This document shows, in pieces, positions 16,931 to 24,154 of a DNA stretch of 64,000 nt. Positions within the stretch are counted from its first letter, which is position 1; each line of letters opens with the position of its first letter. The stretch is from Streptomyces sp. CB01635. GTDB lineage: Bacteria; Actinomycetota; Actinomycetes; Streptomycetales; Streptomycetaceae. A model generated the notes under the pieces. It had not been told where the DNA came from. It did no database searches and was given only the letters and a program-made list of their open reading frames with translations. The position numbers and the translations under genes were made by a program. The DNA lies in assembly GCF_002803065.1 (NCBI RefSeq), contig NZ_NNBL01000039.1:1-64000 (forward strand). Reading direction: 5' to 3'.

Positions 16931-19735
16931 GTGTCCGTCCTCTCGAAGATCATGCGTGCAGGCGAAGGCAAGATCCTGCGCAAGCTGCACCGCATCGCGG
17001 ACCAGGTCAACTCCCTCGAAGAGGATTTCGTCAGCCTCTCCGACGCCGAGCTGCGGGCCCTCACCGACGAGTACAAGGAGCGGTTCGCCGACGGCGAGAG
17101 CCTCGACGACCTGCTCCCCGAGGCCTTCGCCACCGTCCGCGAGGCGGCCAGGCGCGTGCTCGGCCAGCGTCCCTACGATGTGCAGCTGATGGGCGGCGCC
17201 GCCCTCCACCTCGGCTACGTGGCCGAGATGAAGACCGGTGAGGGCAAGACCCTCGTCGGCACGCTCCCCACGTACCTGAACGCGCTGTCCGGCAAGGGCG
17301 TCCACCTGATCACGGTGAACGACTACCTGGCCGAGCGCGACTCCGAGATGATGGGCCGCGTCCACAAGTTCCTCGGCCTCAGCGTGGGTTGCATCCTGGC
17401 GAACATGACGCCGGCGCAGCGCCGCGAGCAGTACAGCTGCGACATCACCTACGGCACGAACAACGAGTTCGGCTTCGACTACCTCCGCGACAACATGGCG
17501 TGGTCCCAGGACGAGCTCGTCCAGCGCGGCCACAACTTCGCGGTGGTCGACGAGGTCGACTCGATCCTCGTCGACGAGGCCCGTACGCCGCTGATCATCT
17601 CCGGCCCCGCCGACCAGGCCACCAAGTGGTACGGCGACTTCGCGAAGCTGGTCACCCGCCTGAAGAAGGGCGAGGCCGGTAACCCGCTGAAGGGCATCGA
17701 GGAGACCGGCGACTACGAGGTCGACGAGAAGAAGCGCACCGTCGCCATCCACGAGCCCGGCGTCGCCAAGGTCGAGGACTGGCTGGGCATCGACAACCTC
17801 TACGAGTCGGTGAACACGCCGCTCGTCGGTTACCTGAACAACGCCATCAAGGCGAAGGAACTGTTCAAGAAGGACAAGGACTACGTCGTCATCGACGGCG
17901 AAGTCATGATCGTCGACGAGCACACCGGCCGTATCCTCGCCGGCCGCCGCTACAACGAGGGCATGCACCAGGCGATCGAGGCGAAGGAAGGGGTGGACAT
18001 CAAGGACGAGAACCAGACGCTCGCCACGATCACCCTGCAGAACTTCTTCCGTCTCTACGACAAGCTCTCCGGCATGACCGGTACGGCCATGACCGAGGCC
18101 GCCGAGTTCCACCAGATCTACAAGCTGGGCGTCGTCCCGATCCCGACGAACAAGCCGATGGTCCGCAAGGACCAGGCCGACCTGATCTACCGCACCGAGG
18201 TCGCGAAGTTCGACGCGGTCGTCGACGACATCGCCGAGAAGCACGAGCAGGGCCAGCCGATCCTCGTCGGTACGACGTCCGTCGAGAAGTCCGAGTACCT
18301 CTCGCAGCAGCTGTCCAAGCGTGGTGTGCAGCACGAGGTGCTGAACGCGAAGCAGCACGACCGTGAGGCGACGATCGTCGCCCAGGCCGGCCGCAAGGGC
18401 GCCGTCACCGTCGCCACGAACATGGCCGGTCGAGGCACCGACATCAAGCTCGGCGGCAACCCGGACGACCTCGCCGAGGCGGAGCTGCGCCAGCGCGGCC
18501 TCGACCCGGTCGAGCACGTCGAGGAGTGGGCGGCCGCGCTGCCGGGCGCTCTGGAGCGGGCCGAGCAGGCGGTGAAGGCCGAGTTCGAAGAGGTCAAGGA
18601 CCTTGGCGGGCTCTACGTCCTCGGCACGGAGCGGCACGAGTCGCGCCGTATCGACAACCAGCTGCGCGGCCGTTCCGGCCGGCAGGGAGACCCGGGCGAG
18701 TCCCGCTTCTACCTGTCGCTCGGTGACGATCTGATGCGCCTGTTCAAGGCCCAGATGGTCGAGCGCGTCATGTCGATGGCGAACGTCCCGGACGACGTGC
18801 CGATCGAGAACAAGATGGTCACGCGTGCCATCGCGTCGGCCCAGTCGCAGGTCGAGCAGCAGAACTTCGAGACCCGGAAGAACGTCCTCAAGTACGACGA
18901 GGTCCTCAACCGGCAGCGTGAGGTCATCTACGGCGAGCGGCGCCGTGTCCTGGAGGGCGAGGACCTGCACGAGCAGATCCAGCACTTCATGGACGACACG
19001 ATCGACGAGTACATCGGCGCCGAGACCGCCGAGGGCTTCGCCGAGGAGTGGGACCTGGACCGGCTGTGGGGCGCCTTCAAGCAGCTCTACCCGGTGAAGG
19101 TCACCGTCGACGAGCTGGAGGAGGCCGCGGGTGACCGCGCGGGTCTGACGGCCGAGTTCATCGGCGAGTCCGTCAAGGATGACATCCACGCGCAGTACGC
19201 GGCGCGTGAGGAGCAGCTCGGCTCCGAGATCATGCGTGAGCTGGAGCGCCGCGTGGTCCTGTCGGTCCTGGACCGCAAGTGGCGTGAGCACCTCTACGAG
19301 ATGGACTACCTCCAGGAGGGCATCGGCCTGCGCGCCATGGCGCAGAAGGACCCGCTGGTCGAGTACCAGCGCGAGGGCTTCGACATGTTCACCGCCATGA
19401 TGGAGGGCATCAAGGAGGAGTCCGTCGGCTATCTGTTCAACCTGGAGGTCCAGGTCGAACAGCAGGTCGAGGAGGTCGAGGTGCAGGACGTGGCGCCGTC
19501 CCTGGACAAGCAGGACGCGGTGCCGGCCGGTGTCGGCCGTCCCGAGATCCGCGCCAAGGGGCTCGACGCCCCGCAGCGTCCGGACCGCCTGCACTTCCAG
19601 GCGCCGAACGCCGAGGGCGGCGTGGACGAGATGGACTACGTCACCGAGGACGGCCCGACGCGCTCCGAGGCCGACGGCCTCACGCGCGCGGAGCGCCGCA
19701 AGCAGCAGAAGGGCGGGCGTCGCCGCAAGAAGTAG
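16931..19735 (+). CDS. secA: Preprotein translocase ATPase SecA
   Basis: A 934-residue motor of the Sec pathway that drives unfolded preproteins through SecYEG. Walker A is MKTGEGKT (about 100-107), Walker B is VVDEVDSILVDEARTP (about 205), and motif VI is RIDNQLRGRSGRQGDPG. The C-terminus is acidic then strongly basic (RKQQKGGRRRKK) and lacks the Cys-rich zinc domain, as is usual in actinobacterial SecA1. The GTG at 16931 is preceded by AAGGAG at 16915-16920. It is monocistronic: a terminator follows. Confidence 0.98.
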   Translation: MSVLSKIMRAGEGKILRKLHRIADQVNSLEEDFVSLSDAELRALTDEYKERFADGESLDDLLPEAFATVREAARRVLGQRPYDVQLMGGAALHLGYVAEMKTGEGKTLVGTLPTYLNALSGKGVHLITVNDYLAERDSEMMGRVHKFLGLSVGCILANMTPAQRREQYSCDITYGTNNEFGFDYLRDNMAWSQDELVQRGHNFAVVDEVDSILVDEARTPLIISGPADQATKWYGDFAKLVTRLKKGEAGNPLKGIEETGDYEVDEKKRTVAIHEPGVAKVEDWLGIDNLYESVNTPLVGYLNNAIKAKELFKKDKDYVVIDGEVMIVDEHTGRILAGRRYNEGMHQAIEAKEGVDIKDENQTLATITLQNFFRLYDKLSGMTGTAMTEAAEFHQIYKLGVVPIPTNKPMVRKDQADLIYRTEVAKFDAVVDDIAEKHEQGQPILVGTTSVEKSEYLSQQLSKRGVQHEVLNAKQHDREATIVAQAGRKGAVTVATNMAGRGTDIKLGGNPDDLAEAELRQRGLDPVEHVEEWAAALPGALERAEQAVKAEFEEVKDLGGLYVLGTERHESRRIDNQLRGRSGRQGDPGESRFYLSLGDDLMRLFKAQMVERVMSMANVPDDVPIENKMVTRAIASAQSQVEQQNFETRKNVLKYDEVLNRQREVIYGERRRVLEGEDLHEQIQHFMDDTIDEYIGAETAEGFAEEWDLDRLWGAFKQLYPVKVTVDELEEAAGDRAGLTAEFIGESVKDDIHAQYAAREEQLGSEIMRELERRVVLSVLDRKWREHLYEMDYLQEGIGLRAMAQKDPLVEYQREGFDMFTAMMEGIKEESVGYLFNLEVQVEQQVEEVEVQDVAPSLDKQDAVPAGVGRPEIRAKGLDAPQRPDRLHFQAPNAEGGVDEMDYVTEDGPTRSEADGLTRAERRKQQKGGRRRKK

Positions 19736-19765
19736 TGCGCGGCGCGCTCTGACCGAGCGTGGGTG

Positions 19766-19798
19766 AAGGGGCCGGGCACGGGATGCCCGGCCCCTTTC
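19766..19798 (+). terminator. secA terminator
   Basis: A perfect 13-bp stem, AAGGGGCCGGGCA (19766-19778) with TGCCCGGCCCCTT (19784-19796), has a 5-nt loop and short T-tail, 30 nt after the secA stop. Confidence 0.85.
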
Positions 19799-19923
19799 GT
19801 CGGTGTCGGGGCGGGACAGCAGGGGCGGCCGGAGCGCCGGCAGTCGGAACACCGGGGGCCCGGCCCATGGGCATGCGGGGATGACGGGCGTGGCGACGCC
19901 GGACCGGGCCGAGGGCCGCGGTG

Positions 19924-20257
19924 CCGGTGCCGGGCCGGTGGCGGTGGCGGTTGGCGGTGGCGGTGCAGCACGCGGCGGCCAGGCGCCTCGCCGGGCGGGT
20001 TCTGCCACGGGTGCCGGAGCTGGTCCGGGAGCTGGTCGACGGGGAGTTCCGAGCGACGACCCCTTTCGACGATCTCCCTGACGAGGTACGGGAAGTGGAG
20101 ATCGCGCTCACCACCCGCCTCGCGTTGCAGGGCTTCCTCGCCCGGGCCGCGGACGGCGTGCCCGCCTTTCCCGTCGACTGCGCGCGGTTCACGGAGCAGG
20201 CCGCGTAGCGGGCCGAGGAGGGCGTGCCGCTGGAAGCCGTCGTGCGGACGTATTCGG
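19924..20257 (+). pseudogene. Remnant of a PucR-type regulator N-terminus
   Basis: One frame reads a helical segment typical of PucR-type transcription factors (RVLPRVPELVRELV...FTEQAA). It has an in-frame TAG at 20206-20208, then continues RAEEGVPLEAVVRTY, a strong match to the conserved PucR segment. After that the similarity stops abruptly at about 20257. The helix-turn-helix end of such a protein is absent. This is a decayed, 3'-truncated gene, fused by deletion to the lipase remnant. Confidence 0.55.
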
Positions 20258-20745
20258 GATCTGCGCCCGGCCCAGCCACTGGGCGCGGATCCTCGACCTG
20301 GCCGGCATCGGAGACCCGCAGGCCACCGCCAACCCGTACATCGCTCTGCTCGTTCCGGGCATGGCAGCGGCCGAGCCGGACGTGAAGCCGGCCGACCACC
20401 TCACGTCGCAGGGCATGAAGGTCCTCGGGGTGGCCCGCGACGGCGGTTGCCTCGCCGAGGTGTTCAAGGCCGGTGAGGGGCTGAAGAACGCCGACTTCGT
20501 GTACGGGACGACGCGCAACGGAGCGCCCGAACTCGCCGTGCTGCCGGCCCGCCACTGCGAGCCGCTCGTCACCGGCTGCCGCGAGCCGGTGCTGATGGTG
20601 CAGGGCACCGCGGACACGACGGCGCCGGCCGTCACCTCAAAGGAGACCGCGGCGGCACTGGCACGGGCCGGGACCCGGGTGACGTACACGCCGTCCGAGG
20701 GTGTCGACCACCTCTCGCTGCCGGCGACCGCGGTGGTCGAGGTCG
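20253..20745 (+). pseudogene. Remnant of a secretory lipase / alpha-beta hydrolase
   Basis: The frame starting about 20253 reads DPQATANPYIALLVPGMAAA, AAEPDVKPADHLTSQGMKVL, then EPVLMVQGTADTTAPAV and VTYTPSEGVDHLSL. This resembles the C-terminal half of the LIP-type secretory lipase family, including the acid residue strand (VQGTAD) and catalytic His (GVDH). The N-terminal half with the nucleophile Ser is missing, and no stop follows the family end. It is a 5'-truncated remnant, joined directly to the PucR remnant. Confidence 0.55.
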
Positions 20746-20901
20746 AGGGCGGCCGGCGCGCTGACAGCGGTGGGGCTCGCGCCTCGCTGTCGCGGGGGCG
20801 GGCGTCCGTCGGCCGAGGGTATCGACCACCCCTCGCCGCCGGTGACCGAGCTGGCCGAGGGCGGTGGGGCTCACGCCTCGCTGTCGCGGGGCGGGCGTCC
20901 G
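20696..20901. repeat. Tandem duplication of a gene-end junction
   Basis: Unit 1 (20696-20808, 113 bp) and unit 2 (20814-20901, 88 bp) start with CGAGGGTRTCGACCAC and end with CGGGCGTCCG. They share most of their sequence, with about 25 bp missing from unit 2. The unit covers the lipase-remnant end plus the 3' end of the Rv3235-family gene, so unit 1 contains a non-functional copy of that gene's last ~11 codons. Confidence 0.7.
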
Positions 20902-21365
20902 CTCATTTCGACGGCCGTGCAGAGCCAGCGGTGGTCGTCGCCCCGGTGCAGGCGGAAGGCGAGGGCGTGGAGCCGGGGGCCCGCGCTGATCCGGGCGAAG
21001 ACTTCGAAGACGCCGGGTTCGGGCTCGTAGTGGCCGATGCCTCGGACGACGGGCCGGTGTCCCCGGTCGCTGAGGGGCTGGTCCTCGGCGAGCCGGATCA
21101 GGGCGTCGAAGAGGGATCCGGCGAAGTGGCGGGAGGCCCAGTGGACGGGGCGCTGGCCACTGAGCATCAGCAGGAGGCGCTCGGTGAAGAGCTCGGCGGG
21201 GTGCGGTGGCAGCTGGGGCGGGACGCGCACGGGCGGCGCACCGGGGCGCCTCGTGTCCTGCCTGCCGGGCGGTCGGCCGCCCGGGGGCCGGGTCGTCCGG
21301 GGGCGGCGGCGCGGCTGGTCCATCACCTTGCGCAGCGGCGGCTCATGGGAGGTGGGCTCGTGCAT
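20871..21365 (-). CDS. Rv3235-family protein
   Basis: A 164-residue protein. After a Pro/Arg-rich N-terminal half (residues 1-60) comes the family domain: ELFTERLLLMLSGQRPVHW, then PVVRGIGHYEPEPGVFEVFA and LAFRLHRGDDHRWLCTAVEM. It belongs to a small actinobacterial family of unknown function that commonly lies near secA. The ATG at 21365 has GGGGAC upstream. A perfect palindrome lies 34 bp before the start. The last codons are duplicated downstream (see 20696). Confidence 0.82.
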   Translation of the reverse strand: MHEPTSHEPPLRKVMDQPRRRPRTTRPPGGRPPGRQDTRRPGAPPVRVPPQLPPHPAELFTERLLLMLSGQRPVHWASRHFAGSLFDALIRLAEDQPLSDRGHRPVVRGIGHYEPEPGVFEVFARISAGPRLHALAFRLHRGDDHRWLCTAVEMSGRPPRDSEA

Positions 21366-21398
21366 GTCTGGGTCCCCGTTCGGCGTCCGACCGGTGGA

Positions 21399-21410
21399 TA
21401 CCGATCGGTA
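21399..21410. promoter_or_regulatory. Perfect 12-bp palindrome upstream of the Rv3235-family gene
   Basis: TACCGATCGGTA is a perfect inverted repeat, 34 bp upstream of the ATG at 21365. Its size and place suit a dimeric repressor operator. The regulator is unknown. Confidence 0.4.
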
Positions 21411-21487
21411 ACTTCGCTTGGGGATCTTGTACGTGTCCTGCGGCGCCGCTCGCAAGGCCACAGGGGCCCGGCGAGGGCGGTCGAAAG

Positions 21488-21507
21488 GATCACCTATCCG
21501 GGTGATC
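21488..21507. promoter_or_regulatory. Inverted repeat GATCACC-N6-GGTGATC
   Basis: A perfect 7-bp inverted repeat with 6-bp spacer in the 289-bp gap between the divergent Rv3235-family and DUF6912 genes. It could be an operator or a small hairpin. Nothing else was recognised in that gap besides the palindrome at 21399. Confidence 0.35.
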
Positions 21508-21654
21508 GGACGGCGGACGAGGCGTGCGCGGACGGGGCTCGGGAGGGTCACGCGGGGGTCCGGCGTGGACGTGCGCACAGGGGGCGACCGGCACCCCGAA
21601 GGGGGACTCCCGCACGTATCCTGAAGCCCCTCTCGCCGACGAAAGTGGCCAGCC

Positions 21655-22170
21655 ATGCGCGTGTACGTCCCCCTGTCCCTGCCCCGTCTCGCCGAGGCGC
21701 ACAAGGCGGGCGAACTGGGGCCCGGACCGCTCACCGCGTACGCCGTGACGCCCGCGCTGCGCGAGTGGTACGTCTCCGACGACATAGAGGAACTGGAGTA
21801 CGCGGCCCTCAACCGCGCGGCGGCGGCGTCGCTGCGGCTGATCGCCGGGGAGCCGGACGCGCCCCGCAAGCGGGTCGTGGTCGCGCTCGACGTGCCGGAC
21901 GGCGCCGCGGTGGCCGACCCGGACCGCGGGCTCGACCCGGGAGCGCTCGGCGAGGTGCGGATCGCGAACGCGGTCCCCCTGGCCAAGGCGGCGGCGGTGC
22001 ACGTGGACTCGGCCGACGCCGGGAAGGACGTGACCGCGGCGGCCGCGGCGCTCGGGGCGGCGGACCAGGGCGACGACGACGCGCAGTTCGTCGTCGACGG
22101 CGCCGAGGACCACGAGCTCCTCTGGTTCGCCACGCAGGAGATCCCGAACTTGCTCGGCCTGAGCGGCTGA
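21655..22170 (+). CDS. DUF6912 protein
   Basis: A 171-residue acidic protein beginning MRVYVPLSLPRLAEAHKAGE, with the conserved PLTAYAVTPALREWYVSDD and a C-terminal ELLWFATQEIPNLL. This matches the actinobacterial DUF6912 family. No membrane segment or catalytic motif is visible and the function is unknown. It is 46 nt upstream of the HAD gene and likely cotranscribed with it. Confidence 0.82.
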   Translation: MRVYVPLSLPRLAEAHKAGELGPGPLTAYAVTPALREWYVSDDIEELEYAALNRAAAASLRLIAGEPDAPRKRVVVALDVPDGAAVADPDRGLDPGALGEVRIANAVPLAKAAAVHVDSADAGKDVTAAAAALGAADQGDDDAQFVVDGAEDHELLWFATQEIPNLLGLSG

Positions 22171-22216
22171 CCTGCGCGAACGTACGATTGTCGGTCCCGG
22201 CGGGTACGTTCTTGCC

Positions 22217-22891
22217 ATGGGGAAGCACGCAGCCGGAGCACACATCGTCTGGGACTGGAACGGGACGCTGTTCCACGACAACGACGCCGTCATCAGCGCG
22301 ACGAACGCCGCCTTCGCGGAGATCGGACTCGAGCCGATCACCCTGGAGCGGTACAGAGAGCTGTACTGCGTGCCGATACCCCGCTTCTACCAGCGGCTGA
22401 TGGGGCGGCTGCCCACTGAGGCCGAGTGGGAGCGCATGGACACCGCCTTCCAGCGGCACTACACGCTCCACCGCACGGCCTGCGGGCTCGCCGACGGGGC
22501 GGAGCTTCTCCTCGCCGACTGGAGCGCGGCGGGCCGCAGCCAGTCGATCCTCAGCATGTACGGACATGACGAACTCGTCCCGCTGGTACGGGAGTTCGGG
22601 ATCGAGTCGCACTTCCTGCGGGTCGACGGGCGCACCGGCCCCTCCGGCGGCAGCAAGGCCGAGCACATGGTCCGCCACCTCGGAGCGCTGGCCGGCGCGG
22701 GGGTTGCGCCGGGGCGCACGGTGGTGATCGGGGACGCTGCAGACGACGCGGTGGCGGCGCTGCACGCGGGCGCGCGGGCCGTGCTCTACACCGGCGGATC
22801 GCACAGCAGGGCCAGCCTCGAAGGCGCGGGGGCGCCGGTCGTGGACACTCTCGCCGAGGCCGTGGGGGTGGCGGAACACCTGGCGGAGTGA
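22217..22891 (+). CDS. HAD-family phosphatase
   Basis: A 224-residue HAD hydrolase of the phosphoglycolate-phosphatase-like type. Motif I is VWDWNGTLFHDN: the nucleophile Asp (D13) is present but the usual second Asp is Asn (N15). A helical cap follows; motif III/IV is VVIGDAADDAVAALHAG. DWNGT variants are known among actinobacterial HAD proteins, so activity is not excluded, but the acid/base residue is altered. Substrate unknown. Confidence 0.87.
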   Translation: MGKHAAGAHIVWDWNGTLFHDNDAVISATNAAFAEIGLEPITLERYRELYCVPIPRFYQRLMGRLPTEAEWERMDTAFQRHYTLHRTACGLADGAELLLADWSAAGRSQSILSMYGHDELVPLVREFGIESHFLRVDGRTGPSGGSKAEHMVRHLGALAGAGVAPGRTVVIGDAADDAVAALHAGARAVLYTGGSHSRASLEGAGAPVVDTLAEAVGVAEHLAE

Positions 22892-22993
22892 GCGAATGTG
22901 CTCAGGCTCCGCTGCTGGCTGCGTACGCTGCGGTGCGATCGTCGGCGAACCGGAATGCACAGATCCGGCAGGGCGGGACGCGGGCGCGGCACC

Positions 22994-23108
22994 ATGGGAT
23001 TCAGCTTCGGGCAGAGGCGCGGGGGACAACTCCCGGCCGACGTCACCGCATTCGTCGGCCGGGCGGGTGAACTCGCGCAGGCGCCGTCCTGTCGGGCCCC
23101 TCGGACCC
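22994..23108 (+). pseudogene. N-terminal stub of an NB-ARC/AfsR-type regulator
   Basis: A start ATG at 22994 begins MGFSFGQRRGGQLPADVTAF, then VGRAGELAQ. The QLPADVTAFVGRxxEL stretch is the classic entry into the nucleotide-binding domain of LuxR/AfsR-like regulators (usual form NLPAxxTSFVGRExEL). The rest of the ATPase, including Walker A, is gone. The sequence runs straight into the 3' end of the minus-strand DJ-1 gene, so this is a truncated remnant. Confidence 0.5.
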
Positions 23109-23675
23109 TCAGGTCACCGGCGCCTTGGCGCGCAGCACCGTGAGGAACTCCCGCATCCACCCCGAGTGGTCCGGCCAGGCGCGCGACGACACCAGCGTCC
23201 CGTCGACCACCACTTCCGCGTCCCGGAAAGCCGCGCCCGCCGCCTGCATGTCGGGCTCAAGCGCCGGATACGCCGTGACGCGGCGCCCGCGCAGACCGTC
23301 GACCGCCGCCGTCAGCAGCGGACCGTGGCAGATCTGGGCCACGGGCTTGTCCGCGTCGAAAAAAGACTTCAGGATCTTGCGCAGCTCCGGGTCGTTGCGC
23401 AGATACTCGGGGGCGCGGCCGCCCGGGATCACGACAGCGACGTACTGTTCGGGCTCGACCTCGGCGAACGCGAGATCGGCGGGCCAGGTGTAGCCGGGCT
23501 TCTCCGTGTACGTGTCGAACCCCGGTTCGAAGTCATGGACGACGAACTGCAGCTTCTTGCGCTCCGGGGCGGCGATGTGGACGTCGTAGCCCTCCTCGCG
23601 CAGGCGCTGGTAGGGGTACAGGACTTCCAGTGACTCGGCGGCGTCGCCGGTCACCAGGAGGATCTTGGGTGCCAT
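23109..23675 (-). CDS. DJ-1/PfpI family protein
   Basis: A 188-residue class I glutamine amidotransferase-like protein of the DJ-1/PfpI family. The nucleophile elbow is QICHGPLL with Cys at 116; a conserved Glu (E14) and IPGGRAPEYLRND are present. Such proteins act as glyoxalases or deglycases, stress chaperones or peptidases; the sequence does not decide. The ATG at 23675 fits the family start (MAPKILLVTGDAAESLE). Confidence 0.9.
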   Translation of the reverse strand: MAPKILLVTGDAAESLEVLYPYQRLREEGYDVHIAAPERKKLQFVVHDFEPGFDTYTEKPGYTWPADLAFAEVEPEQYVAVVIPGGRAPEYLRNDPELRKILKSFFDADKPVAQICHGPLLTAAVDGLRGRRVTAYPALEPDMQAAGAAFRDAEVVVDGTLVSSRAWPDHSGWMREFLTVLRAKAPVT

Positions 23676-24154
23676 GGCTGTGCGCTCCCCTCGGAGCCTT
23701 CGGGCCGGGGTGTCTCCTCCTCAACGTGGACCCGGCCGGACCGTTAGGCAACCCCCCGACGCATCCATCCGCGTCGCTGTCCCTGTGCAGAGTGTCAAAG
23801 TTCGACCGCTGTATTTGTACACATACGGCTCATGACGACTCCCGGGGGAGGGGCGATAGCCTTGACCCGTGATCAGCGCGATATCTCGCGGGGGCATCGT
23901 CGCCCCCTGCCCGCGCCGGGAGCACACGGAGATCTACATCCGTGCCCGGCGCTCCGCTGACCATTCCCTTCGGGACGGAACATGGATGCCGTCCCGACTC
24001 CGGGCAGGAAATACGCCAAAAATGGCGGATAACCGCTCGCTCATCTCTCATCCCGGCATACCGTCGACATCGACCGGAGACCCCGCGTCGTGGCGTTGTG
24101 CCGCATCACTTTCTTCAACGTCACGCAACGGCGCGCGACAGGAGCCAGAGGACA
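23676..24154. other. Intergenic region between DJ-1 gene and gdh (479 bp)
   Basis: It holds the divergent promoters. Sequence near 23793-23830 is AT-richer, including TTGACA on the minus strand (23793-23798) without a good -10. TTGACC on the plus strand at 23862 is a possible -35 without a matching -10. A plus-strand open frame of 115 codons (23869-24216) overlaps the gdh start and resembles no family I know. I make no gene call here. Confidence 0.4.
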
